64,000 nucleotides of DNA from an uncultured Eubacteriales bacterium (GTDB lineage: Bacteria > Bacillota > Clostridia > Peptostreptococcales > Anaerovoracaceae), in contig USBT01000001.1 in assembly GCA_900553025.1 (NCBI GenBank), positions 1 through 64,000 of the forward strand, in the 5' to 3' direction. Under the pieces are notes generated by a model. The model was not told the origin of the DNA, searched no databases, and worked only from the letters and a program-made list of their open reading frames with translations. Made by a program: the position numbers and the translations under genes. How positions within the stretch are numbered: the first letter of the stretch is position 1; every line of letters begins with the position of its first letter. This document shows, piece after piece, positions 10,144-18,662 of the stretch.

Positions 10144-13044
10144 TTATTTATCCTTGAGCTTTTTAAGCAAGTCGGAAAGCTCGTCCATTTTATCTCCATA
10201 ATCCTTCCAATTGCCATCCTTAAGTGCTTTTTCACCATCTTCAAAGGCTTTATTTGCCTTATCAATCAGAGATGCTACACTTTCATCCTCGATAGCTGCG
10301 TTAGAAGAGTTTTTACCATCTCCGCCTGTTTTGCCATTTCCTTTTGCATCCATCCCTTGTGTATATGAATCGCCCGCCTCTTCTCCGAAGAGGGACTGCA
10401 AGGCTTCTTTAAGGGTTGACTCATAGGCAATCTTATCGCCATAAGCTATTATCACACGCTTAACTTCAGGTATTGCAGAATTGCTCGCTTCAAGGTATAC
10501 AGGCTCAACGTAAAGAAGAGAAGATTCAATAGGTACGACAAACAAATTACCTCTACTGTACTGTGAACCTGCTGAACTCCATAGCGAAAAATCTTGTGAA
10601 ATCTCAGTATTTTGGTCAATTTGAGCTTCAATCTGCATTGGTCCATAAACAGTTTTGCTTTTCGGGAACTGATACACAACAATATTGCCGTAGTCTTTTC
10701 CATCATTTCTTGCAACCATAAGTGCCGTCATATTGTTTTTCCCCTTAGGCGTAAACGGAATTGTGCTAATAAATTCAGCATCTTTCTCACCTGGCAATTT
10801 CGCAACAAAATAATTTGGATCCATAGTAACTTCTTCGGTTCCATATATTTGTTTCGCAACATCCCAGAGGTCCTCTTTTTGATAGAATACTTTAACATCA
10901 TTCATGTGATACCTTGTGTAAATTTCACTTTGTATCTTGAATAATGCATGAGGATATCTCATGTGTGAACGCAAATCTTGAGGCATTTTCTCAATATCTT
11001 TGAATAGAGATGGAAATATCTTTTGGTATGTTTTAGCAAGGGGATCCTTCTTGTCAACAACATAGAACTTCGTATCTCCATTGTACGCATCGACTACAAC
11101 TTTAATAGAATTTCTTATGTAATTACCTTTTACTTCATCCCCAACAAATGGCTCTGAATAAGGATACATATCGCTAGTTGTATAGGCATCCATCATCCAA
11201 TACAGCTTGCCATTAACATTAACTGCATAAGGGTCATCCTCATATGTAAGATAAGGCATAATTTTTCTGATTCTTTCAACTACGTTTCTATTTATAATTA
11301 TACGAGAATCACTCTTAATGTTTGAAGAAACCAGAATTTTTAGGCTGCTTTCCTTAATTGAAAATACCAGTCTATTAAAAGGATTGATGCCCGCACTACC
11401 TTTATATCTAGTATATTTGTTGTCATTTCCATCTGGGTAATCAAATTCATCTTCATTTGTATCCACTAAAATATAGTCATTTGAAAGCTCTCCAAAATAT
11501 ACCTCAGGCCTCGTTATTTTTAATTCTTTTTTGTCTGTTTCAGGTGGTATGTTTTTGATCATTACTGATGGTTGACCGCTAGGTGTAACTGTGTCCACCC
11601 TAGACAGAGTAGCACCATATCCATGCGTATATTTTAAATGTCTATTAAGCCACGTATCATTTATCTTCGACTCATCAATTTCTCTAACAGACATATACGA
11701 TTGAGTTATCTCACCGTCAATATTATATCTATCAACATCCACGTCGTTAAATGTGTAATACTGCCTGATACTTTGAGTTTGATTATAGAAGGTTTTTACA
11801 GGTTTATAATCGTTTATCCTAATATTACTTATCGTTTGATTGTTGTTTTTGATATCATCCGCCGTTAGAGCATTTTCTGCAGCAAAAGGTTTGACATTCA
11901 CATCATCAAGATCATAAGCATACTGTGTAAACTCAATATTCCTCTTAAGGTATTTGCTCTCTTTGTTTATTTCATCTGGAGAAACAACAAAATTCTGTAC
12001 TGCTGTCGAAACACCAAAGCCGAGAATTCCGATAATAATCATTGCAGCAGGAATATACAAAATCTTTTTATATATTCTCTTGCGAATCATTGGCACTACA
12101 AGAACTGCACCAATGATGGAAATAGCCATCAAGATCCTGTAAATCCAAAGAGTAACATTGAGATCTGTATAGCCTGCACCATAAACTGCACCCCTATGTG
12201 CATGCAAAAGTTCAAACTGCTTAAGATAAAAATTCACTGACAGCATCAGGAACAAAAATACGCCGAGAGCCATGTATTGATGCTTGGCAATATCAAGTAT
12301 TTTGTTGAAATATGCTCTACCTGGTGCTGCTGCACGCCTATTCACACCAGGATTTCTGCGGTTCACAAAAATTTTCTTTAATATTTCACCCGCAACGCCA
12401 TTAACATCCTTAAAGTCGCTAAAATCAGATTCATTCACATAAGAATATTCATTCGCATCGTCCTCATTATGCGAAGGATCAGGGGTTCTCATAGATAAAA
12501 GAATTAGATAATAAATAACCGTAATTGCTATTATAATGACTGTCAATGCAATTACAAGTTGATTAATCATCTGTAAAAATTCAAGTTTAAAGACATAAAA
12601 AGACACATCTTTACTAAAAATCGGATCCTTGATGTTGAAATCTGTCGCTGATATATATTGCAAAAATGGGAACCACAAAACCTTCATTGCAAATATAGCA
12701 GCAAAGGCTCCAAAAATCACAGATAAGAGGCCAGTGTAAATCCTCAGCCTCTTTAAATTCGTTTCTTCTGATGACACTACCTTTGAAAAATAGCCTTTTC
12801 TGACATTGTGCAAGTAAAATGCCACAAGGAGTGTAACTACTACAAATACTGGTAGTCCAATCTTGAGTTGTGTAAAAAGCTTAGTGAAAAATACAGCGAC
12901 GTATCCGATTTCATCAAACCACAACCAGTCAACAATGAAGGCTACAAGCCCTGTGAATATCACTGGTATAATAATTATCAAAGCAGCAATAATTCGTCTT
13001 TTGTTTTGGCTAATAGGGTTACGTCCTCTGCCTATTCTTAACAT
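10144..13044 (-). CDS. UPF0182 family membrane protein
   Basis: A large integral membrane protein of about 966 residues belonging to UPF0182, a family of unknown function found in Firmicutes, actinobacteria and cyanobacteria. The first ~340 residues contain about seven hydrophobic helices, including the W-L-W-F-D-E-I-G-Y segment after the first helix, which is typical of the family. A long extracytoplasmic domain follows, and the C-terminus is a low-complexity, charged tail rich in G, D and K. I chose the ATG giving M-L-R-I-G-R-G-R-N-P, 16 bases after the stop of the upstream gene, with AAGGG about 11 bases before it. A GTG 18 codons earlier would overlap the upstream gene and has no better ribosome site. 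Function is unknown; the context is a zinc-ribbon membrane protein upstream and glutamine synthetase downstream. Confidence 0.87.
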   Translation of the reverse strand: MLRIGRGRNPISQNKRRIIAALIIIIPVIFTGLVAFIVDWLWFDEIGYVAVFFTKLFTQLKIGLPVFVVVTLLVAFYLHNVRKGYFSKVVSSEETNLKRLRIYTGLLSVIFGAFAAIFAMKVLWFPFLQYISATDFNIKDPIFSKDVSFYVFKLEFLQMINQLVIALTVIIIAITVIYYLILLSMRTPDPSHNEDDANEYSYVNESDFSDFKDVNGVAGEILKKIFVNRRNPGVNRRAAAPGRAYFNKILDIAKHQYMALGVFLFLMLSVNFYLKQFELLHAHRGAVYGAGYTDLNVTLWIYRILMAISIIGAVLVVPMIRKRIYKKILYIPAAMIIIGILGFGVSTAVQNFVVSPDEINKESKYLKRNIEFTQYAYDLDDVNVKPFAAENALTADDIKNNNQTISNIRINDYKPVKTFYNQTQSIRQYYTFNDVDVDRYNIDGEITQSYMSVREIDESKINDTWLNRHLKYTHGYGATLSRVDTVTPSGQPSVMIKNIPPETDKKELKITRPEVYFGELSNDYILVDTNEDEFDYPDGNDNKYTRYKGSAGINPFNRLVFSIKESSLKILVSSNIKSDSRIIINRNVVERIRKIMPYLTYEDDPYAVNVNGKLYWMMDAYTTSDMYPYSEPFVGDEVKGNYIRNSIKVVVDAYNGDTKFYVVDKKDPLAKTYQKIFPSLFKDIEKMPQDLRSHMRYPHALFKIQSEIYTRYHMNDVKVFYQKEDLWDVAKQIYGTEEVTMDPNYFVAKLPGEKDAEFISTIPFTPKGKNNMTALMVARNDGKDYGNIVVYQFPKSKTVYGPMQIEAQIDQNTEISQDFSLWSSAGSQYSRGNLFVVPIESSLLYVEPVYLEASNSAIPEVKRVIIAYGDKIAYESTLKEALQSLFGEEAGDSYTQGMDAKGNGKTGGDGKNSSNAAIEDESVASLIDKANKAFEDGEKALKDGNWKDYGDKMDELSDLLKKLKDK

Positions 13045-13060
13045 ATGGTAAAAATCCCTT

Positions 13061-14866
13061 CTATTCTTCTGCTTCTTCAGCTTTCTTAATCTCGACACTG
13101 TCCTTGACTTTCATTACAGTGCCTTCTGGTTCAATGTATAAATTGTATATATTTTTTCGTTCTTTATCATCATTAAATGACGTTGCAACAAAAAATCCAA
13201 ATTCTCCAGTTCTAATCTCGCCTATCTTAAGGTGGTCAATCTTGGTGTCATTGATACCGCCTGAAGATGTATTCAAATCAGAATAATACGCAACAACAGC
13301 TTTTACAATATCACCGCCATAATACACATCTTGCCCGTCATCAGTTGTATACCATATGCTATCACTGAAAGGCTTGCTTGCATCCATGCCCTTGAAATCC
13401 TTGTTTGTAATATCCACCTTGATTTCAGGATCTGATTCAATTTTTGAAATGTTTTGATTCGCAGACGACGCATCAGCAATCCAGTCCTCAATAGTTTTAC
13501 TTTCTTCAACCTGTGCTCCCTTTGGAGTTTTACCAGTTATCTTGTCAATTACAGTTTCATATGCTCTATCAATATTTATGGCCAATGAACTGTCTGGAGC
13601 TACTAGTTTGATTCCTAGGATTAATATAACAATGATTAAAATAATATAGAAAAGAATACTTAAAATTTTCTTCCCCTTTGATTTAGGTTTATCTTCCTCA
13701 TCCTTGACTTGGTCTTCATCCTTTGAATCGTTTAGCTTCACATTTTCGATTAGCTCATCATCTTTTTTATGAGTTTTCTTTTGCTTGATAATATTACTGC
13801 TATCAATAACATCTTCGTCGTCAAAGATCGCATGAAAGTCGAATTTCGTTTTACTTCGATTATCTGCGCGACCTCTTCTATTTCTTCTTGATTTGAGTTC
13901 ATCTTCTGATGGTTCTGATTGTGAATCAGCTTGTCCTTCTTGTAACTCGACTCCTTCAGGCTCGGATATGATTGAGTCATTTTCATCTCCATCGTTTTTG
14001 ACTTCGATATCTCCCTCACTGCCCTTTCTTTCGCTAGGGATATGTTCTCCATTTCCTGCTTCCTTGGGTCGATCGCCGTCTTCCAAAACTCCCACGCCTG
14101 AGTTTTCGATTTCTCCCGATATGTCGCCATTTGACCTTGGCTTAAGAAATAGGGGCGAATCTAATTCGCTCTCTTGCCCTCCTTTCTTAGCCTCTGAAGA
14201 AGAATCGTCACTAGTGCAGAATTCCTTTTCGTCATCCTCTATCTCCTGAAATCCGTCATCATTTTTAAGTTTTTCATATTCCTTGTCTAATAATCGTTGA
14301 AATTCTTCATTTTTTTTATTAAAGGTGTAGAACTTGTTTACAGCAACCGAATCTCCGTTTTCAACAAAATCAGCATCTGATTTGCCAGAAAAGTCCTGAT
14401 TATTCGTCTTATCTTCAAACAAAAAACTCTGGAGATCAACATCATCATTATTTTGAACTGATTTGTCGCCGTCATGTATTTGGGTAGCGAAAAAGAAACT
14501 GTCGGTTTTTCTCCCTTTTGTATCTCTCCTTATTTTAGTAGAATCATTATCTTGATTTCCTGACATCAAAACATCATTCCAGTCAATACTTACTTTTTTC
14601 TCTTTTCTTTGGTCATCAGATGGAAATCCATCGAGATCCCAGTTGAAATTTGCTGTTCTTTTGAGATTAATATCCTTAATACTTTTTTCAGGAGTTTGAG
14701 AATCCGTTCTGCCAGCTGTCTTTTGTTGAACCTCATGCGGATTATTCGCTTCATTACTGAAATTTTCAAAACTCTGCATTTTATCTATCGGCTCAACCTT
14801 GCTACCACAATAGCTACAAAATTTAGAATCATCATTTATAGATTTACCACATTCTTTACAAAACAT
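13061..14866 (-). CDS. Zinc-ribbon, acidic, single-pass membrane protein
   Basis: A 601-residue protein of unknown function. The N-terminus is a zinc ribbon with two cysteine pairs (C-x-x-C at residues 3-6 and 17-20). Residues about 30-390 are low-complexity, rich in D, E, S, K and N, and probably disordered. One transmembrane helix (I-L-F-Y-I-I-L-I-I-V-I-L-I-L-G-I) lies near residue 405-425. The remaining ~175 residues would be outside the cell. It starts 12 bases after the preceding membrane protein gene and ends 16 bases before the UPF0182 gene, so it is probably co-transcribed and may work with that protein. Zinc ribbons at the N-terminus of single-pass proteins are common in Firmicutes, but no activity can be assigned from sequence. 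Confidence 0.8.
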   Translation of the reverse strand: MFCKECGKSINDDSKFCSYCGSKVEPIDKMQSFENFSNEANNPHEVQQKTAGRTDSQTPEKSIKDINLKRTANFNWDLDGFPSDDQRKEKKVSIDWNDVLMSGNQDNDSTKIRRDTKGRKTDSFFFATQIHDGDKSVQNNDDVDLQSFLFEDKTNNQDFSGKSDADFVENGDSVAVNKFYTFNKKNEEFQRLLDKEYEKLKNDDGFQEIEDDEKEFCTSDDSSSEAKKGGQESELDSPLFLKPRSNGDISGEIENSGVGVLEDGDRPKEAGNGEHIPSERKGSEGDIEVKNDGDENDSIISEPEGVELQEGQADSQSEPSEDELKSRRNRRGRADNRSKTKFDFHAIFDDEDVIDSSNIIKQKKTHKKDDELIENVKLNDSKDEDQVKDEEDKPKSKGKKILSILFYIILIIVILILGIKLVAPDSSLAINIDRAYETVIDKITGKTPKGAQVEESKTIEDWIADASSANQNISKIESDPEIKVDITNKDFKGMDASKPFSDSIWYTTDDGQDVYYGGDIVKAVVAYYSDLNTSSGGINDTKIDHLKIGEIRTGEFGFFVATSFNDDKERKNIYNLYIEPEGTVMKVKDSVEIKKAEEAEE

Positions 14867-14878
14867 ATTCTCACCTTT

Positions 14879-15433
14879 CTAATCTCTTATTTGCTTCTCA
14901 AGCTCTTCGACGTTATACACTCTACCGAATTTATCAACACTGTCCGATCTGCTTTCAAACTTACGCTTCGGACTAGTCTTAGAATCAAGGTCAACCCCAA
15001 CACCAGAAGCATTTATAATTTTCTCAATCGCCGACTCTCTAATCGAGTCGCACAAAACATCTGTATCAGAAACGGCTTTATCTCTTGCCTGAATATCTGC
15101 TAAATCCTTGGGTTCTCGAGGCATCTCCCTGCTTGACTTAGCCAAAATCATAGCCTCATCAAGAGCCTCCTGCTCATGATCTTTCTTTGAAGAATTATCA
15201 ATATAAATAAAATCCCCCTGCTTTCGAAGCTGAGATATGTTGCCATTTATATCTTCTAGTATGCCCTCTATCTTATTATAAGATTCGGCCTTCTTTTTCG
15301 AAGCAATATTAATTTTTTTGCACAAAAATACCAAGAATATTATACATAATATCACCAAAATGCATATTACAACATTCTGTACAATTTCCTGGTTATTTAC
15401 TATAAACTGACCTAATTTACCAAATATATTCAT
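14879..15433 (-). CDS. Small single-pass membrane protein of unknown function
   Basis: A 184-residue protein I do not recognise. The chosen start gives M-N-I-F-G-K-L-G-Q, with GAGGAA shortly upstream; the longer frame would begin inside the promoter described at 15465-15493. A hydrophobic helix covers about residues 20-42, and the rest is charged, with a probable coiled coil at about 45-80 and no cysteine pairs. The topology (short outside or N-terminal segment, one helix, long charged cytoplasmic tail) resembles an adaptor or scaffold, but that is only a description. It is the first gene of the run that continues with the zinc-ribbon protein, the UPF0182 protein and glutamine synthetase. Confidence 0.65.
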   Translation of the reverse strand: MNIFGKLGQFIVNNQEIVQNVVICILVILCIIFLVFLCKKINIASKKKAESYNKIEGILEDINGNISQLRKQGDFIYIDNSSKKDHEQEALDEAMILAKSSREMPREPKDLADIQARDKAVSDTDVLCDSIRESAIEKIINASGVGVDLDSKTSPKRKFESRSDSVDKFGRVYNVEELEKQIRD

Positions 15434-15464
15434 GGCTATTCCTCGCTTACAATTATTCCACAAT

Positions 15465-15493
15465 ATTATATAATAAAATGTCGTTGTTTTCAA
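15465..15493 (-). promoter_or_regulatory. Sigma-A-type promoter for the 14879-15433 operon
   Basis: On the minus strand TTGAAA is followed after 17 bases by a perfect TATAAT. It lies about 32 bases upstream of the start codon of the small membrane protein gene, which fits a short leader. Confidence 0.75.
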
Positions 15494-15561
15494 GAAATAG
15501 CATTTTTATTTCGTCATACTATATATATTATTTTATCCTTCAAATTAGTAGCATTAATAAA

Positions 15562-15588
15562 CAAAAAAAGGACCTTCGAAAAGGTCCC
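15562..15588 (-). terminator. Rho-independent terminator after the 15598-15951 gene
   Basis: On the minus strand a 7-bp stem (GGACCTT/AAGGTCC) with a 4-base loop is followed by seven T. It lies 10 bases after the stop of the upstream small membrane protein gene and separates it from the next operon. Confidence 0.85.
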
Positions 15589-15597
15589 AATAGACAA

Positions 15598-15951
15598 TCA
15601 TGTTCTTTTCTTAACAAAATACGTTTCGTATATTTCTCCCACACTAATTGCTGTCAAACCTTCAAATAACATTAGCGAAGGATAATCTCCAAATCTATTG
15701 AGCAAAACATCTATCAAAAACATAACTAAAAGACAAATCAAGCTAACTATTACCCTCTTCCAAGACGTATTCCAATATGGGGTCTTGGCTATTTCCGTTC
15801 TAATTGCATAGTAAGCAACTAATGCAAAAGCTATTATTATTGCAGTCCAAATACTCATATATGGATCAATCTTCTGTGGTATTAAAACTGGTATCAAAAG
15901 AAGCAACACCACAACTACATCCAAAATCTTAAACAGCTTCTTCATATCCAT
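15598..15951 (-). CDS. Small multi-pass membrane protein
   Basis: A 117-residue protein with about three transmembrane helices (residues 10-25, 33-50 and 67-85) and a positively charged C-terminus. I do not recognise a family. It begins at ATG after GGTGGTGATT, has its own promoter (15998-16025) and its own terminator (15562-15588), so it is a monocistronic unit. The defined transcription unit and the clean hydrophobic pattern support a real gene even without a known homologue. No function can be stated. Confidence 0.7.
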   Translation of the reverse strand: MDMKKLFKILDVVVVLLLLIPVLIPQKIDPYMSIWTAIIIAFALVAYYAIRTEIAKTPYWNTSWKRVIVSLICLLVMFLIDVLLNRFGDYPSLMLFEGLTAISVGEIYETYFVKKRT

Positions 15952-15997
15952 AAAATCACCACCCTTATCCGCATGTATTAATACATCTATTTGTTTA

Positions 15998-16025
15998 ATT
16001 ATACTTAATGCGTTTTTTTTGTCAA
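15998..16025 (-). promoter_or_regulatory. Sigma-A-type promoter for the 15598-15951 gene
   Basis: TTGACA, a 16-base spacer and TATAAT are present on the minus strand, with the -10 box about 46 bases upstream of the start codon. Confidence 0.8.
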
Positions 16026-16103
16026 GTAGAAAATTTGTATTTTTTATACAATATAATATTAATATATTTTAAGCTCAGTCTAAAAAAATAGTTCATCACA
16101 TCT

Positions 16104-16889
16104 TTAAAAAGAATTTAAAAAAGTCTTGAGCCTATCTGTTTTAGGATTGTTAAAAAGCTCCTCTGGTTTTCCTTCTTCAAGTATTTTTCCATCCGCCATA
16201 AAAACAGTTCTATCCGATACATCTCTTGCAAATCCCATCTCATGAGTTACTACAACCATTGTCATGTGCTCTTTTGCAACCCCCTTCATTACATTCAAGA
16301 CAGACCCTATAATTTCAGGGTCAAGGGCCGAAGTAGGCTCATCAAAAAGCATCAAATCAGGTTTCATCGCAAGACTCCTAGCTATAGCCACACGCTGTTT
16401 TTGTCCACCTGAGATTTGAGCTGGATATACATCTGCCTTCTCAGAGAGATTCACCATTTCTAATAGCTTCAATGCATGGTCTATTACCTCATTCCTATGC
16501 AATTTCAACACCTTAATCGGTGCATAAATTATATTCTCTAGACAGGTCATATGTGGAAACAAATTAAAATGCTGAAAAACCATGCTCGTCCTTCCATCGA
16601 GAGATATTTCACCTTCTGTAGGTTCTGTGAGACCATTTATACACCTAAGTAATGTGCTCTTGCCCGAGCCTGATGGTCCGATAATTGTCACTATCTCACT
16701 TTTATTTACTGAAAAGTCAACCCCCTTAAGCGCAGTGAAATCACCATATTTTTTTACTATCCCACGCATCTCGAGTATTTTGTTGTCATTGCATCCCAAT
16801 TCTGCCGTGCCATTTTCTGCTGTGCCACATTCTGCTTCTGCCGTGCCATTTTTTCCTGAATAATAACTATCGACGACTGATAAAAACAT
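16104..16889 (-). CDS. Polar amino-acid ABC transporter ATPase with a repeat-bearing N-terminal extension
   Basis: The ATP-binding subunit of a GlnQ/HisP-type importer. After a 40-residue extension, the ATPase begins at [12 protein letters not shown]. Walker A is G-P-S-G-S-G-K-S-T, the signature I-S-G-G-Q-K-Q-R and Walker B includes [13 protein letters not shown]. The extension contains three copies of G-T-A-E, which is unusual for this family. It is probably translated, because its ATG overlaps the permease stop (ATGA) and has a strong AAAGGAGG site 7 bases upstream, whereas the internal ATG near the domain start has no such site. The three genes binding protein-permease-ATPase form one operon from the promoter at 18449-18477. 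The substrate is probably a polar or sulphur-containing amino acid. Confidence 0.93.
   Translation of the reverse strand: MFLSVVDSYYSGKNGTAEAECGTAENGTAELGCNDNKILEMRGIVKKYGDFTALKGVDFSVNKSEIVTIIGPSGSGKSTLLRCINGLTEPTEGEISLDGRTSMVFQHFNLFPHMTCLENIIYAPIKVLKLHRNEVIDHALKLLEMVNLSEKADVYPAQISGGQKQRVAIARSLAMKPDLMLFDEPTSALDPEIIGSVLNVMKGVAKEHMTMVVVTHEMGFARDVSDRTVFMADGKILEEGKPEELFNNPKTDRLKTFLNSF
16800..16850 (-). repeat. 15-base tandem repeat coding G-T-A-E units
   Basis: Three 15-base units and a 6-base partial unit encode N/C-G-T-A-E repeats in the N-terminal extension of the ATPase. Units 1 and 3 are identical and unit 2 differs at a few bases. All unit lengths are multiples of three, so changes in copy number would keep the frame. 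Confidence 0.8.
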
Positions 16890-17554
16890 CAGAATTCCTC
16901 CTTTGCATCATATCTGCTAAAATGTGTTTCTAGCTTGCCTGCTACCAGAGTTATTATCAAATTTAGTAATAGATAGATTATGGCGGTGTACAAGAAAATA
17001 GTAGTCATCGAAGTCCTGTTGACTATTCCATACGTTACCTTCATAAGCTCCATCATTCCAAGCGTTTGAGCAAGTGCCGTGTCCTTTACAAGTGTAATGA
17101 CTTCGTTAAAGATTGAGGGTAAAATGGCTTTCATAGTTTGCGGAAGCACGATATCTCTTGTGGTCTGCCATTTCGTTAGGCCAAGCGAATGTGCCGCTTC
17201 AAACTGTCCTCTATCGATGCTGTTTATGCCACCTCTGTATATTTCAGCAAAATATGCAGCGTAGTTCAAAATAAATGTAAATGCAATCGTCGAAAAAAGA
17301 GAGGGTGCAATCCCTATATTAATCGGTATGAAAAAATAAAAGAAGAACATCTGCATCAGGAGCGGTGTTCCTCTAAAAATCCATACATATCCCTGGCACA
17401 AAAGCCGAATAGGGAATATCTGGCTGTTTGCGCCAAGGGCGATAGGAAGTCCAAGAGGGAGAGAAAATACTAAAGTAGTAAGAAAGAGCTTTATGACCAT
17501 AATGGTCCCCTCAAGCAGCAACTGCCAATTTTCAATCAGTGGTTTAAGTATCAT
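16889..17554 (-). CDS. Polar amino-acid ABC transporter permease
   Basis: A 221-residue inner-membrane permease of the HisM/GlnP type with about five helices. The conserved cytoplasmic EAA loop is visible as [13 protein letters not shown] (about residues 140-152), where the ATPase docks. It starts at ATG after GGGAGAGG, 19 bases after the binding-protein gene, and its stop overlaps the ATPase start by one base. A single permease suggests a homodimer. The family and operon position are firm. Confidence 0.93.
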   Translation of the reverse strand: MILKPLIENWQLLLEGTIMVIKLFLTTLVFSLPLGLPIALGANSQIFPIRLLCQGYVWIFRGTPLLMQMFFFYFFIPINIGIAPSLFSTIAFTFILNYAAYFAEIYRGGINSIDRGQFEAAHSLGLTKWQTTRDIVLPQTMKAILPSIFNEVITLVKDTALAQTLGMMELMKVTYGIVNRTSMTTIFLYTAIIYLLLNLIITLVAGKLETHFSRYDAKEEF

Positions 17555-17573
17555 TTTGCCTCTCCCTCAGATT

Positions 17574-18410
17574 TTACTTAAAAACAACTATATCTTTACC
17601 AAACCATTTTTCGCTTATCTTTGCGGCTTCACCGTTGTCAATTAATGTTTTAATTGCCTCATTAACGGACTTTGTAAGCTCCTTGCCATCTTTTCTAAAG
17701 CCTATTACATAGAAATCATCTCCTAGATTATATTCAAGAGATTTCATTGACTCTCCCATATTCTTGTTCTTGTATTCTCCAAGAACCTGGTCGATTGCAA
17801 TAACATCTATTCTTCCAGCCTTCATGTCCAAAATAGCATCGTCGTACGACTTATACTCTGTGATTTTGTCCTTAAACTCATTGTATTTTTCATTTTTTCC
17901 AAGCATCTCAAGAGCTGATGAATCCGCCTGCGTCCCTATATTGTATTTTGCTAAGTCAGCTGCATTTTCAACTACAACATCGTCCTTTTGCGTCATTAAA
18001 ATTATCTTGTTATTAAGATACTTCTTAGAAAGCGACATTGCTTTTTCACGTTCAGGAGTCTGAGACATCCCGTTCCATATACAATCTATATTTTTAGATT
18101 TAAGCTCCATATCTTTGGCGTCCCAATTAATTGGCTTGAATTCTATTTTAAGGCCCATTTCTTTCGCAACTGCTGTTGCAAGATCAATATCAAAGCCAAC
18201 TAGCTTCCCCTTATCATCTCTGAAGCCCATAGGTGCAAACGTGTCATCAAGTCCCACAGTAAATACACCTTCTTTTCCGAGATCTAAGCCGCCCTTGACA
18301 TCATCAGATTTGTTTTGCTCATCATTACAGCCTGTTATAAAAACAACGAAAAAAATCATCAAAAGAGTAAATGCTAATGCTATAAATCTTTTACTAATTG
18401 TTTGTTTCAT
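17574..18410 (-). CDS. Amino-acid ABC transporter substrate-binding lipoprotein
   Basis: A 278-residue solute-binding protein (SBP_bac_3 family). The signal peptide ends in the lipobox F-I-T-G-C at about residues 24-28, so the mature protein is anchored to the outer face of the membrane. The mature part shows the family pattern F-T-V-G-L-D-D-T-F-A-P-M-G-F-R-D, then G-F-D-I-D-L-A-T-A-V-A-K-E-M-G. The pattern is closest to cystine and general polar amino-acid binders, but the ligand cannot be fixed by eye. It is first in its operon, behind a consensus promoter, with the ribosome site GAGGTGATG. Confidence 0.93.
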   Translation of the reverse strand: MKQTISKRFIALAFTLLMIFFVVFITGCNDEQNKSDDVKGGLDLGKEGVFTVGLDDTFAPMGFRDDKGKLVGFDIDLATAVAKEMGLKIEFKPINWDAKDMELKSKNIDCIWNGMSQTPEREKAMSLSKKYLNNKIILMTQKDDVVVENAADLAKYNIGTQADSSALEMLGKNEKYNEFKDKITEYKSYDDAILDMKAGRIDVIAIDQVLGEYKNKNMGESMKSLEYNLGDDFYVIGFRKDGKELTKSVNEAIKTLIDNGEAAKISEKWFGKDIVVFK

Positions 18411-18448
18411 TTCATCACCTCGTCTATTTAATTTAATAAAGTATCTGA

Positions 18449-18477
18449 ATTATAACATAGCGTCCGGTCTATGTCAA
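18449..18477 (-). promoter_or_regulatory. Consensus promoter for the amino-acid ABC transporter operon
   Basis: TTGACA and TATAAT are separated by exactly 17 bases on the minus strand, about 39 bases upstream of the binding-protein start codon. This is a perfect vegetative promoter; no obvious operator palindrome overlaps it. Confidence 0.85.
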
Positions 18478-18506
18478 CTCTCTAATTCGATAAAGTTTTA
18501 ATTTCG

Positions 18507-18551
18507 TAAAAATCTCCTTCAAAATCAGCAAAATTGCAATTTCAAAGGAGA
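18507..18551 (-). terminator. Probable terminator after the first NSS transporter
   Basis: On the minus strand a 7-bp stem (TCTCCTT/AAGGAGA) with a 25-base loop is followed by five T. It sits between the end of the NSS gene at 18663 and the promoter of the ABC operon. The large loop lowers confidence. Confidence 0.45.
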
Positions 18552-18662
18552 AATCTCTGCATTCAGGAAAGTGAACCTGAATTTCATTTTGTATTATTAT
18601 AAATTATTTTTGAGAAAGTTTAATGAGGAAGTTTAATTTTGATATTTTATTTTCTTTAATTT

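Noticed and set aside
13045..13098. Earlier GTG start for the UPF0182 protein
   Set aside because: It overlaps the upstream gene by 38 bases and has no clear ribosome site, while the ATG at 13044 fits the gap.
14609..15103. 164-codon plus-strand frame
   Set aside because: It is antisense to two better-supported genes in the minus-strand operon, has no ribosome site and shows no family pattern.
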